The notes under the pieces are model-generated. The model had not been told where the DNA came from. It saw only the letters and a program-made list of their open reading frames with translations, and searched no databases. From Bacillus sp. FSL K6-3431 (lineage in GTDB: Bacteria > Bacillota > Bacilli > Bacillales > Bacillaceae_C), in the NCBI RefSeq assembly GCF_038002605.1, contig NZ_JBBOCT010000001.1:4774001-4838000 (forward strand): a stretch of 64,000 bases of DNA, in the 5' to 3' direction. A program made the position numbers and the translations under genes. Positions 36,224 through 44,727 of the stretch are shown here, piece after piece (the first letter of the stretch is position 1; every line of letters starts with the position of its first letter).

Positions 36224-37272
36224 TGAGAAAAACGCTACAAACATTAACACCTTATAAAGTAAAACCAGAGTTTGATATGATTAGGCTTGATAATAATGAG
36301 GCATTTATGAGTTTGCTTTCATCTGCGGATTTTTCGAAACTAGAAGAGACGTTGATTAATCGCTATCCAGCGGAAAGCTCGGATCTGCTTGTTGAGACCT
36401 ACGCGCGATTTGCTGGTTTTCCGGCTGAAAATGTTTTACCGGGAAATGGATCTGATGAATTGATTTCACTTATTTCTCAGTATGCATTAGATCTGGGAGA
36501 TACAGTCATTGTGCTAGAACCGGATTTTTCCATGTATGAGAAAAATGCGTTAGTCATGGGAGCGGAAGTAACTCAGATTCAGCTGAATGAAGACTTTACA
36601 CTTCCAATCGATATAGTTAAAACTGAAATTAGCGCAAAGAAGCCAAAATTATTATTTCTATCCAATCCGAATAATCCTACAGGTCAGCTTTACAGTGAAA
36701 ATGAAATAGAAGATTTAATCAGTGCGATGAAACTTGTTGGCGGTTTGCTTATTTTAGATGAGGCTTATATGGATTTTGCTGGGGAGTCGCCATTTGCTGG
36801 GAAAGTACGCGAATATGATAACTTAATTATTTTACGAACAGCATCTAAGGCACTTGGTATGGCTGCTTTAAGGCTTGGGTTTTTGATCGCAAATGATCGC
36901 ATTATTGCGGGCATTAGTTGCATTAAGCCTCCATATAACGTAAACACAATTTCAGCATTGCTAGGAACGCAGTTAATGGAAAAGGCGAATGTGCTTGATC
37001 AATTTTTATTATTGCAATTAGAGCAAATTGCGGAGTTAGAAGCAATCATGACTGAATTTTCAGCGCGAACAGAAGGAACATATTTGTACCCAAGCAGCAC
37101 TAATTTTTTCTTAATGAAATATGATCGTGCAAAAGCATTGGCTGATTTTTTATATGAACGAAAAATTAAAATTCGTTGTTTTGATGAAGCTTCTTTGAAG
37201 GCAGTGCGCATTTCTGCTGGTACTGTAGAAGAACAAGAAAAATTAAGGTTAGCATTAAAGGAATGGGAGTGA
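36223..37272 (+). CDS. hisC: Histidinol-phosphate aminotransferase
   Basis: A 349-residue PLP aminotransferase (fold I). It opens with [20 protein letters not shown], has [12 protein letters not shown], the NPNNPTGQ motif, DEAYMDF and the cofactor lysine in [16 protein letters not shown]. Its place between hisD and hisB supports the histidine role; in B. subtilis hisC lies in the trp region instead. ATG immediately after the hisD stop, with GAGGATGG. The start of hisB overlaps its 3' end region, so translation is probably coupled. Confidence 0.93.
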   Translation: MRKTLQTLTPYKVKPEFDMIRLDNNEAFMSLLSSADFSKLEETLINRYPAESSDLLVETYARFAGFPAENVLPGNGSDELISLISQYALDLGDTVIVLEPDFSMYEKNALVMGAEVTQIQLNEDFTLPIDIVKTEISAKKPKLLFLSNPNNPTGQLYSENEIEDLISAMKLVGGLLILDEAYMDFAGESPFAGKVREYDNLIILRTASKALGMAALRLGFLIANDRIIAGISCIKPPYNVNTISALLGTQLMEKANVLDQFLLLQLEQIAELEAIMTEFSARTEGTYLYPSSTNFFLMKYDRAKALADFLYERKIKIRCFDEASLKAVRISAGTVEEQEKLRLALKEWE

Positions 37273-37277
37273 GATGT

Positions 37278-37865
37278 ATGCGAATTGCATCTAATCAAAG
37301 AGAGACGAGAGAGACGAAAATTGAACTTGAGTGTCGATTGGATGATCCAACAGTAGTGGAAATTGAAACAGGAGTTGGTTTTTTTGATCATATGCTTGAG
37401 GCATTTGCTAGACATGGACTGATTGGTTTAACATTAAAAGTGGACGGCGACTTACATATTGATAGCCATCATACAGTCGAAGATGCAGGAATTGTTCTTG
37501 GGAAAGCTGTCCGCGAAGCATTGGGAGATAAAGTAGGGATTGTTCGTTATGGCTCTTCATATGTACCAATGGATGAAACACTCGGATTTGTCGCTTTAGA
37601 TATAAGTGGTCGGCCATTTTTACATTTTGAAGGAGAATTTGGCCTGCAGTCACTTGGGAATTTTGACACAGAACTTGTGAAGGAATTTTTCCGTGCTTTC
37701 GCATTTAATTCAGGCATTACCTTACATGCCCGAGTATTGTATGGTGAAAATACGCACCATATGATTGAAGCACTTTTTAAGGCGCTCGGCCGTGCACTTG
37801 CTGAGGCGATTCGGATCGATCCGAATATAAAAGGCATTAATTCTACAAAAGGGATGTTGGAATAA
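37278..37865 (+). CDS. hisB: Imidazoleglycerol-phosphate dehydratase
   Basis: A 195-residue manganese enzyme. Metal-binding motifs: [42 protein letters not shown], then [18 protein letters not shown] start at ATG 37278, where GGGAGTGAG gives spacing and the length equals that of other HisB. The frame also opens at 37263 inside hisC. After its stop the operon is interrupted by about 180 non-coding bases where hisH is normally found. Confidence 0.96.
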   Translation: MRIASNQRETRETKIELECRLDDPTVVEIETGVGFFDHMLEAFARHGLIGLTLKVDGDLHIDSHHTVEDAGIVLGKAVREALGDKVGIVRYGSSYVPMDETLGFVALDISGRPFLHFEGEFGLQSLGNFDTELVKEFFRAFAFNSGITLHARVLYGENTHHMIEALFKALGRALAEAIRIDPNIKGINSTKGMLE

Positions 37866-38044
37866 GTGTAAACCAGAACCAGTAGTAAATCGAAGATAAT
37901 CGATAGCAAATCATAAAAAAACGGTATTAAATCGAAGATACTTAGTAATAAAGTGCTCAATATCGATAGAAATCGCTCAATAATCGGTAATAAACCAGCA
38001 AATAGCAAGTATAATTCGCGAATTTTGATTCAGGGGGCAGTTTA
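37866..38044. repeat. Repeat-rich gap in the his operon where hisH is expected
   Basis: 179 bases with no reading frame. Degenerate units of about 20 bp are visible (GCTCAATATCGATAGAAATC followed by GCTCAATAATCGGTAATAAA, and AAATCGAAGATA twice). No remnant of a HisH glutaminase was recognised. The hisA binding site CAGGGGGCAG is at the right end. Confidence 0.75.
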
Positions 38045-38746
38045 ATGAAGATTTTACCAGCAATGGATTTAATCGATGGAAAATGTGTCAGACTTTATCA
38101 GGGTGATTTTAAACAAACAACACAAGTCGGAAGCGATCCAGCAACTCAGTTAAAAACGTTTATTGAAGATGGTGCTGAAATCATTCATATTGTCGATTTG
38201 GATGGCGCACGCTCAGGTAATCCAGATCAGTTGGAATTGATTTCTAATCTATGTAAAATATCCACAGTTCCTGTCCAAGTCGGTGGCGGTATACGATCAC
38301 TTGAAACAGTAAGAGCTTATATTAAAGCGGGCGTATCAAGGGTTGTACTTGGTACAGCCGCATTGGAAGATGAAAATTTTCTAAAGGAAGCATTGAAAAG
38401 TTTCCAAGCAAACATCGTAATTGGAATAGATGCACTTCATGAGAAAGTGGCTGTTAGTGGATGGGAAACGTCAACTAATGTGAATTATATTGAGTTTGCC
38501 CAACAAATGGAGCAGCTCGGTGTGAAGACAATTGTTTTCACTGATATTTCTAAGGATGGCACGATGCAAGGGCCTAATCTGGAACAACTTCAAAAAATTA
38601 ATGAGGCAGTTGATTGCACGATTGTTGCTTCAGGCGGAATTAGAAATCAGGCTGATTTAGATGCAATTGCTGAGCTGGGGATTACAGAAGCGATTGTTGG
38701 TAAGGCGATGTATGAAGGTACAGTCAAACTAAAAGGTGGTGCGTGA
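38045..38746 (+). CDS. hisA: ProFAR isomerase
   Basis: A 233-residue TIM-barrel isomerase of histidine synthesis. Catalytic Asp8 in [29 protein letters not shown], and the second Asp in [14 protein letters not shown], then [12 protein letters not shown]. It is slightly shorter than usual (about 240). It is preceded by the repeat gap and overlaps hisF at its stop. Confidence 0.96.
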   Translation: MKILPAMDLIDGKCVRLYQGDFKQTTQVGSDPATQLKTFIEDGAEIIHIVDLDGARSGNPDQLELISNLCKISTVPVQVGGGIRSLETVRAYIKAGVSRVVLGTAALEDENFLKEALKSFQANIVIGIDALHEKVAVSGWETSTNVNYIEFAQQMEQLGVKTIVFTDISKDGTMQGPNLEQLQKINEAVDCTIVASGGIRNQADLDAIAELGITEAIVGKAMYEGTVKLKGGA

Positions 38747-39507
38747 TGGTAGCGAAAAAAATTATTCCTTGTCTTGATGTGAAGGACGGAAAAGTCGTTA
38801 AAGGTGTGAATTTTGAAGGCATGCGCGAAATGGGAGATCCAGTTGCAATGGCAAAAGCATATTCTGAAGCTGGCGCAGACGAACTTGTATTTTTAGATAT
38901 TTCGGCTACAACAGAAGAGCGTGAGACAATCGCCGATTTGGTGAGTAAAGTGGCAAAAGTTGTGACAGTGCCATTTGCAGTTGGTGGTGGAATTAAAAGT
39001 TTAGATGATATTGCTCGAATTTTAGCCGCAGGTGCAGATAAAGTTGGTATCAATTCAGCTGCAGTTAAAAATCCATCGCTCATCGAAGAAGCGGGGAAGA
39101 AATTCGGTTCAGAGAGAATTGTTGCTGCAGTTGATGCGAAGCTCTTTCCAGATGGAACATGGCATGTAATGACACGCGGTGGTATGGAGGATGCGGAAAT
39201 TGATGCGATCTGGTGGGCCAAAGAATTAGAAAGTCTAGGTGCTGGGGAGATTTTACTTACAAGCGTTAATCGTGACGGTGTGAAGAATGGCTATGACCTA
39301 GAACTAACAAAAGCAATCGTTGACGTTGTTCAGATTCCAGTTACTGCTTCAGGCGGATGCGGAAATGCTGAACATATTGTTGAAGTCTTTGAAAAAACAG
39401 ATGTTGCATCCGCCCTCGCCGCATCAATTTTTCATGAAAATACATTGACAATTGCTGAAGTAAAACAGCTGTGTAAAAAACAAGGAGTGAATGTCAATGA
39501 AGCCTGA
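38746..39507 (+). CDS. hisF: Imidazole glycerol phosphate synthase, cyclase subunit
   Basis: A 253-residue TIM barrel that closes the imidazole ring using ammonia normally channelled from HisH. Catalytic Asp in [15 protein letters not shown] (about 11) and [16 protein letters not shown] (about 130), plus [11 protein letters not shown] and [13 protein letters not shown] 38746 overlaps the hisA stop. It is complete and contains no glutaminase domain, so it cannot replace the absent HisH by fusion. Confidence 0.97.
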   Translation: MVAKKIIPCLDVKDGKVVKGVNFEGMREMGDPVAMAKAYSEAGADELVFLDISATTEERETIADLVSKVAKVVTVPFAVGGGIKSLDDIARILAAGADKVGINSAAVKNPSLIEEAGKKFGSERIVAAVDAKLFPDGTWHVMTRGGMEDAEIDAIWWAKELESLGAGEILLTSVNRDGVKNGYDLELTKAIVDVVQIPVTASGGCGNAEHIVEVFEKTDVASALAASIFHENTLTIAEVKQLCKKQGVNVNEA

Positions 39508-40141
39508 TTTTTCCAAAGGACTCGTCCCTGCGATTGTTGTGGATGATCGGAAAGGCGACGTGTTAATGCTCGCTTATATGGATGAGACGGCGTTTCAACG
39601 TACATTAGAAACGAAGGAAACATGGTTCTATTCACGTTCGCGAGAAGAATATTGGAATAAAGGTGCGACGTCAGGAAATAAGCAAATAGTCAAGTCCATT
39701 CAGCTGGACTGCGATGGAGATACGTTGCTAGTTAGAGTCGATCCGCTGGGCCCTGCTTGTCATACTGGAGAAAAGTCATGCTTCTTTCATACGATTGAGG
39801 GAGAAGTTTCAGAGTCCCCTTCTATATATGAAGACTTAATGGCTGAGATTAGTGAGCGGAAGCAATTGCCGATTCCAGGATCGTATACGAATTATTTATT
39901 CGAAAAAGGTACGGATAAAATTGCTAAAAAGCTAATTGAAGAAGCAGGAGAAGTGGTCATTGCCGCAAAAAATACTGATAAAGAAGAGCTAATCAATGAA
40001 AGTAGTGATCTGCTTTATCACCTACTTGTTCTTTTAGCTGATCAAGGTGTGCCGCTTGAAGATGTTGAAGCAGAACTCCGCAAGCGCTCTTCAAAAAAAG
40101 GCAATGCCAAAGTGGAAAGACCTGAGATTGAAAATTGGTGA
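39497..40141 (+). CDS. hisI: Bifunctional PRA-CH/PRA-PH enzyme HisIE
   Basis: A 214-residue fusion. The N-terminal half is phosphoribosyl-AMP cyclohydrolase with zinc ligands in [14 protein letters not shown] and [11 protein letters not shown]. The C-terminal half is phosphoribosyl-ATP pyrophosphohydrolase ([33 protein letters not shown]). Two in-frame ATGs exist; 39497 is nine bases after GGAG, while 39491 is only three. It starts inside the 3' end of hisF. Last gene of the operon, with a terminator just behind. Confidence 0.95.
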   Translation: MKPDFSKGLVPAIVVDDRKGDVLMLAYMDETAFQRTLETKETWFYSRSREEYWNKGATSGNKQIVKSIQLDCDGDTLLVRVDPLGPACHTGEKSCFFHTIEGEVSESPSIYEDLMAEISERKQLPIPGSYTNYLFEKGTDKIAKKLIEEAGEVVIAAKNTDKEELINESSDLLYHLLVLLADQGVPLEDVEAELRKRSSKKGNAKVERPEIENW

Positions 40142-40146
40142 AAAAG

Positions 40147-40190
40147 ACTAGGTTGGTAGGTCGATCATACCAATCTAGTTTTTATTTTGT
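40147..40190 (+). terminator. Terminator of the his operon
   Basis: ACTAGGTTGGTA and TACCAATCTAGT (40147-40158, 40168-40179) pair with one mismatch and are followed by TTTTTATTTTG. Confidence 0.9.
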
Positions 40191-40222
40191 TCCTATGAAC
40201 TTTTAAGCATGATTCATAATTT

Positions 40223-40341
40223 GATAGGCTCATAAAATTGAGTGGCCAGTAAATCACGTGAGTGGCTCATAAAATAGCTGAGTGGCCAGTAAATCACGTG
40301 AGTGGCTCATAAAATAGCCGAGTAGCCAGTAAATCGATAGA
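40223..40341. repeat. 20-bp tandem repeat array, left part
   Basis: Two alternating 20-mers, GAGTGGCCAGTAAATCACGT and GAGTGGCTCATAAAATAGCT, repeat through this stretch, giving a 40-bp higher-order unit with few differences. The array stops at the IS end and resumes on the other side. Confidence 0.9.
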
Positions 40342-40424
40342 GTCCGTATAATTGTGTAAAAAGAAAAGGTCTCATCAAGACCTCATGTTACAATGTTTTC
40401 AACCACGATCACATTGAGGAGGAA

Positions 40425-41591
40425 TTGATGATGACCCAACTTAATTTTAACCTAGATATTGAAATTTTAAAAGACTCAGTGCTAAATTCAAACCTGGAAG
40501 CGGTAGTAAAATCCACGATTGTACTTGTCCTAAATGAATATATGGAGAAGGAACGCGATGATTATCTCCAAGCAGCTGCCTACGAGCGCTCGATCGAACG
40601 CATTGATTACCGAAATGGCTACTACGAGCGAGAGCTTCTCCTTAGTATTGGAAGGGTTCAACTGCGAGTCCCGAGAACCCGTGAGGGACACTTTTCTCCC
40701 TCCGTGTTTGAAAAGTTTTCCCGTGTAGATCAGGCCTTTGTATTGTCGATGTTAGAGATGGTGGTCAATGGGATTTCCACTCGAAAAGTCACAAATGTCG
40801 TTCAACAACTGTGTGGAGAAAACGTCTCTAAATCGTTCGTATCTTCCCTTACTGGAAAGCTAGATCCAATCGTAAATGAGTGGGCAAACCGCCCTCTAAA
40901 TACCATGTACTATCCGTACGTTTATGCAGATGCCATGTATATCAAGGTCCGGGAACATAATAAAGTGATTTCCAAGGCAGTTTATATCGCTACAGCGATA
41001 AATGAAAACAAGAGACGTGAAGTGATTGGACTAAAAATCGATCATGTTGAGAGTTTTGAGGCATGGCAAGGGTTCTTCCAACACCTGAAAGGACGTGCTC
41101 TTCAGTCTCCAAAACTTATTATTTCAGACGCTCATGAAGGACTGAAAAAAGCAATTCAGCGGGAATTCATAGGCACTTCTTGGCAACGTTGCACTGTCCA
41201 TTTTAAACGGAATATCATTGAACGATTGCCAAAAAAAGAATCAAAACAAATAATCGCTGACATGAGGCGCATCTTTAATAGTATTTCAGTAGAAGAAGCT
41301 CGCCAATATAAAGAGCAATTTGTCGATAAATATGAAGAAGAAGCAAAGGTCCAGAAAGCAATTGAAATTTTAGAGGATGGCTTCGAAGATGCCATTCAAT
41401 TTCTCAACCAGCCTTCTCGTTATCATCGTTATCTAGCGAGCACAAATTCACTTGAAAGGCTTAATCAGGAGGTTCGCAGGAGAGAAAGAGTCATACGTAT
41501 CTTCCCGAATAATCAATCTGCATTTCGACTTATCGGTGCAATACTAATGGATTATGAAAACAGAGAACGAAGCGGAAAAAAGAGTTTATAA
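40425..41591 (+). CDS. IS256-family transposase
   Basis: A 388-residue DDE transposase of the mutator type. Asp in PYVYADAMYIKV, Asp in LIISDAHEGLKKAI, WQRCTVHFKRNI, and the catalytic Glu in TNSLERLNQEVRRRERV. All three acidic residues are present and the frame is intact, so it may be active. GAGGAGGAATTG precedes the ATG codons at 40425-40433. The gene fills most of the IS. Confidence 0.95.
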   Translation: MMMTQLNFNLDIEILKDSVLNSNLEAVVKSTIVLVLNEYMEKERDDYLQAAAYERSIERIDYRNGYYERELLLSIGRVQLRVPRTREGHFSPSVFEKFSRVDQAFVLSMLEMVVNGISTRKVTNVVQQLCGENVSKSFVSSLTGKLDPIVNEWANRPLNTMYYPYVYADAMYIKVREHNKVISKAVYIATAINENKRREVIGLKIDHVESFEAWQGFFQHLKGRALQSPKLIISDAHEGLKKAIQREFIGTSWQRCTVHFKRNIIERLPKKESKQIIADMRRIFNSISVEEARQYKEQFVDKYEEEAKVQKAIEILEDGFEDAIQFLNQPSRYHRYLASTNSLERLNQEVRRRERVIRIFPNNQSAFRLIGAILMDYENRERSGKKSL

Positions 41592-41599
41592 AATGACAA

Positions 41600-41643
41600 T
41601 TTCATCAAGTGAAAAGGGGGTACCCCCTTTTCACTTGATGAAA
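41600..41643. repeat. 44-bp perfect palindrome after the transposase gene
   Basis: Two 22-base arms meet without spacer at GGTACC, from TTTCATCAAGTG outward to CACTTGATGAAA. It lies nine bases past the transposase stop. As RNA it would be a very stable hairpin able to block converging transcription, though no T run follows. Confidence 0.9.
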
Positions 41644-41713
41644 TAAAATAGCCAACTATAACTAAATATCATAAAGAAAACATTGTAAACTAAATTACAC
41701 AATTGTCTGGACT

Positions 41714-41910
41714 TGACTAGTAAATCACGTGAGTGGCTCATAAAATAGCCGAGTGGCCAGTAAATCACGTGAGTGGCTCATAAAATAGCTGAGTGGCCAG
41801 TAATAGTCGATATTAACTAGTTATAGTTGTGCGAGTATGCTAGTAATTGTACTCGAACTATCAGTAAATTGCCCTACCGACGGTCAGTAAGATTGGATCA
41901 CGCTAGGCAG
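41714..41910. repeat. 20-bp tandem repeat array, right part
   Basis: The same two 20-mers as at 40223-40341 run to about 41806, then continue in decayed form as units of 20-24 bases each starting with a CAGTAA-like core up to about 41910. Confidence 0.85.
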
Positions 41911-41999
41911 TAATAGATTCATTCCGAATATATTTGCCTTAAGGGCTACATGAATCAGTATTATTAATCACAACCCAAAAGTTCTTGGAGTCTCTTTTT

Positions 42000-42037
42000 T
42001 TGACAACTCTTATAATTGTGAGTATAATCACAATTAT
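42000..42037 (+). promoter_or_regulatory. Consensus promoter with palindromic operator (TGTGA-N6-TCACA)
   Basis: TTGACA (42000-42005), 17 bases, TATAAT (42023-42028), a perfect SigA promoter. A perfect palindrome with 10-base arms ATAATTGTGA/TCACAATTAT (42012-42037) covers the -10. Its core TGTGA-N6-TCACA is the Crp/Fnr-type half-site arrangement. The position suggests repression. Confidence 0.85.
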
Positions 42038-42079
42038 TGAATTTCACATTTGCTACAAACATAGGAGTGACCCAATATA

Positions 42080-43228
42080 ATGAGCGACGTTTCATTTGAC
42101 ACTATGGCAGTGCATCAATCACAAAAACAAAATAAAAACTTTACAGCGAAGGTTTCGCCTATTTATCAAACATCGTCATTTGCTTTCCAAAACCTCGACG
42201 AATTGGAAAGTTATTTTGAAGGAGAGACGCCATACTTGTATTCGAGATATGGAAATCCGAATACGGATGAACTCGGAGCAGCAGTAGCAACATTAGAAGG
42301 AGCAGAATCTGGTGTTGCTGCATCATCAGGTATGTCTGCGATTCTGGCTGGATTACTTGCGGTCGTTAAACACGGGGATCATATTATCGCATGTGAGGAT
42401 TTGTACGGGGGTACGTATCATCTATTGTCCGAGGAATTAAAAAACTTTGGTGTAGACGTTACATTTGTCTCATTTTCTAATGAAGCTGAGGTATTGTCAG
42501 CGATCCGCCCTAATACTAAGTTACTTTATACGGAAAGTATTACAAATCCATTTTTAAGAGTAGAAAATATTACTACACTTGTAAAAATTGCTAAAGAATA
42601 TCAATTGTGTTCGATGGTTGATAATACGTTTGCAACCCCATACTTGCTTCAGCCTTATAAAGCTGGAGTAGATCTCGTTGTTCATAGTGCAACAAAATAT
42701 CTCGGTGGACATAGTGATGTGTCGGCTGGCGTGATTGTTGGAACAGAAGAACTTGTGAAAAAGGCGCGACAAAAAATTGTCAACTTAGGTGGAAATTTAA
42801 GTCCATTTGAAGCTTGGCTTACATGCAGAGGAGTAAAGACACTCGCTTTGCGTATGGAAAAACAATCAGCTAATGCACAATCTGTGGCAGACTTTCTTGA
42901 AAATAATGAAAATGTTAAAAAGGTATTTTATCCAAAAGCGGTTTCTAAATATGGAAACGGAGCTGTAGTAACTGTTGAATTGGCTAAACAATGTGATATT
43001 CGCTTGTTTTTCTCTACACTTGGCTGGATTAAAATTGTGCCTTCTTTAGGTGGAGTTGAGACAACTGTTTCTTATCCATTTGGTACTTCACATCGAAACT
43101 TACCTCGCGAGTCCCAAGAGAAGCTTGGAATAAATAAAAGTGTCGTTCGTATCTCAATTGGTATCGAAAATGAGCAAGATATTATTATTCAACTACAGCA
43201 GGCTATTGCTAAAGCAGTGAACAATTGA
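42080..43228 (+). CDS. Cystathionine gamma-synthase/lyase family PLP enzyme
   Basis: A 382-residue trans-sulfuration enzyme (MetB/MetC/MccB group) linking cysteine, homocysteine and methionine metabolism. Motifs: VSPIYQTSSFAF, YSRYGNPNTDELGAAVATLE, ASSGMSAILAGLLA, and the cofactor lysine in SATKYLGGHSDVSAG, then PSLGGVETTVSYP. Synthase and lyase cannot be separated by eye. AGGAGTGAC precedes the ATG. It has its own consensus promoter with a palindromic operator rather than an S-box, although an S-box operon follows. The latter makes methionine or sulfur metabolism the likely setting. Confidence 0.9.
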   Translation: MSDVSFDTMAVHQSQKQNKNFTAKVSPIYQTSSFAFQNLDELESYFEGETPYLYSRYGNPNTDELGAAVATLEGAESGVAASSGMSAILAGLLAVVKHGDHIIACEDLYGGTYHLLSEELKNFGVDVTFVSFSNEAEVLSAIRPNTKLLYTESITNPFLRVENITTLVKIAKEYQLCSMVDNTFATPYLLQPYKAGVDLVVHSATKYLGGHSDVSAGVIVGTEELVKKARQKIVNLGGNLSPFEAWLTCRGVKTLALRMEKQSANAQSVADFLENNENVKKVFYPKAVSKYGNGAVVTVELAKQCDIRLFFSTLGWIKIVPSLGGVETTVSYPFGTSHRNLPRESQEKLGINKSVVRISIGIENEQDIIIQLQQAIAKAVNN

Positions 43229-43263
43229 AATTGGATATATTGCATTAATTTTCTAAAAATCAT

Positions 43264-43292
43264 TTGACAGCAACAAAACAATCGTTTATACT
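43264..43292 (+). promoter_or_regulatory. SigA promoter of the S-box operon
   Basis: TTGACA (43264-43269), 17 bases, TATACT (43287-43292), about 45 bases before the riboswitch. Confidence 0.8.
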
Positions 43293-43336
43293 GCAATACA
43301 TGGTCAACGAATAAGTATTTGACAATTAAATGTAAT

Positions 43337-43449
43337 CTCTTATCGAGAGTGGCGGAGGGAATAGGCCCTGTGAAGCCCGGCAACCTGCAAACATTATTAT
43401 GTTTGAGAAGGTGCTACATCCTACAGATCATTGATCTGGAAGATAAGAG
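43337..43449 (+). promoter_or_regulatory. SAM-I riboswitch (S-box)
   Basis: P1 stem CTCTTATC (43337-43344) with GATAAGAG (43442-43449). Conserved core AGAGTGGCGGAGGGA, GGCCCTGTGAAGCCCGGCAACC, GAAGGTGCTACATCCTACAG and GATCTGGAAGATAAGA are all present. It is a complete aptamer controlling the transporter operon downstream. Confidence 0.97.
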
Positions 43450-43466
43450 GAGGAATCGTATATAAC

Positions 43467-43494
43467 GCCCTCTTCTTAGGAAGGGGGCTTTTTT
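43467..43494 (+). terminator. Riboswitch expression-platform terminator
   Basis: GCCCTCTTC and GAAGGGGGC pair (one G-T wobble) around TTAG and are followed by six T. High SAM should favour this terminator. Confidence 0.92.
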
Positions 43495-43655
43495 ATGTTT
43501 ATTTTAAAAAGGTACAAATGCTATATAAAAGGAAAAATGCAAATAGAAGGAACCACTAAACGCCATTTCCGGTGGCAAAGAGGTTCTTATCTATCATGTA
43601 TAAAGTTAAACCAAGTAATATTATGTGATTAATTATATAAGTGGGGGGATTTCAA
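43495..43655 (+). other. Leader between S-box terminator and first gene
   Basis: No gene. A hairpin (GAACC/GGTTC outer, GCCA/TGGC inner, about 43550-43586) may be a second structural element of the leader; it has no T run. Confidence 0.45.
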
Positions 43656-44636
43656 ATGAAATCATGGACTATTAAAACATTATTAATCTTTACATTAGCG
43701 GTTGCGTTAGCAGCTTGCTCTGCAAATGCAAGTGAAGAGCCGGGTAAACCGAAAAAAATAATTCTAGATTATGCACATTATTCGCCAACAAGTCTTGTTT
43801 TAAAAGAAAAAGGCTTTGCTGAAAAGTTGTTCGAAGAGGAAGGGATTGAAGTCGAGTTTGTTTTAAGTCATGGAAGTAATAAAGCCCTTGAGTTCTTAAA
43901 TTCCAAAAGTGTTGATTTTGGATCATCTGCTGGAGCAGCAGCACTAATGGCGAAAGCGAAAGGTTCTCCAATTGAATCTGTATATATTTATTCTAAACCT
44001 GAATGGACAGCGCTTGTTTCTACTGACAAAACAATTACAGCAGTTGAAGATTTAAAAGGGAAAAAAGTAGCGGCAACATTAGGAACAGATCCTTATATAT
44101 TTTTATTAAGAGCGCTAGAAGATAGTGGTCTATCTGCAAAAGATGTGGAAATCGTCAATTTACAGCATGGAGATGGTGCAGCAGCACTTCTTGCAGGTGA
44201 GGTTGATGCCTGGGCAGGACTAGATCCACATATGGCTCGTGTAGAAAAGGAAGTCGGAGCTAATCTCTTCTTCAGAAATCCGGATTTTAACACATATGGC
44301 GTATTGAACGTTCGTGAAGATTTTGCGAAAAAGTATCCTGATTATGTGAAAAAAGTAATTGAAGTATATGAACAAGCGCGCTTATGGGCGATTGATAATC
44401 CAGAAGAAACGGCAGAAATTTTAGCAAAAGAAGCACAAATTGATTTAGATGTAGCAAAAATTCAGCTTGAGCGTAATGATTTTTCTACTTCGGCACCGGG
44501 AGATGATCAAAGGGATGTGATTCAAGCAGCTGGTGATGTGCTCAAATCGGAAGGTATCATTGAATCTAAAACAAATATTGAAAAAGTCGTAGATGACTTA
44601 ATTAACTCAAGCTATTTCGATGCTGATAGAGAATAA
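43656..44636 (+). CDS. Sulfonate/NMT1-type ABC substrate-binding lipoprotein
   Basis: A 326-residue lipoprotein: signal peptide and lipobox LAAC (Cys21), then the SsuA/TauA/NMT1 fold (DYAHYSPTSLVLKEKGFAEK, VDFGSSAGAAALMAKAKGSP, EDLKGKKVAATLGTDPYIF, GEVDAWAGLDPHMARVEKEV). ATG 43656 is preceded by GTGGGGGGAT; an upstream in-frame ATG at 43641 precedes that site. It is the first gene of an S-box operon with permease, ATPase and a CoA ligase. S-box control points to a sulfur compound related to methionine. The exact ligand (sulfonate, methylthio acid or other) is not determinable from sequence. Confidence 0.88.
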   Translation: MKSWTIKTLLIFTLAVALAACSANASEEPGKPKKIILDYAHYSPTSLVLKEKGFAEKLFEEEGIEVEFVLSHGSNKALEFLNSKSVDFGSSAGAAALMAKAKGSPIESVYIYSKPEWTALVSTDKTITAVEDLKGKKVAATLGTDPYIFLLRALEDSGLSAKDVEIVNLQHGDGAAALLAGEVDAWAGLDPHMARVEKEVGANLFFRNPDFNTYGVLNVREDFAKKYPDYVKKVIEVYEQARLWAIDNPEETAEILAKEAQIDLDVAKIQLERNDFSTSAPGDDQRDVIQAAGDVLKSEGIIESKTNIEKVVDDLINSSYFDADRE

Positions 44637-44727
44637 ATTTGTTTATAATTGATAGTTGATTTTAGGACATATGTCTTGCTCCAGCGCTTACGCATTTAAT
44701 TTCAATAAGTAAAGGGCGGTAATGAAG

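Larger units (their letters stand above)
40342..41713 (+). mobile_element. IS256-family insertion sequence
   Basis: A complete element of about 1372 bp. The left end GTCCGTATAATTGTGTAA matches the inverted right end GTCCAGACAATTGTGTAA (three differences). One intact transposase gene lies inside. No 8-bp target duplication is seen next to the ends. Flanking tandem repeats match on both sides, so the element sits within an array. Confidence 0.88.

Noticed and set aside
40223-41910. CRISPR-like array of regular repeats
   Set aside because: The units are contiguous 20-mers without unique spacers, alternate between two sequences, and no cas genes are in the window.
42012-42037. GlnR/TnrA site on the trans-sulfuration promoter
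   Set aside because: Those sites need TGTNA-N7-TNACA; the spacing here is six bases, which fits the Crp/Fnr pattern instead.
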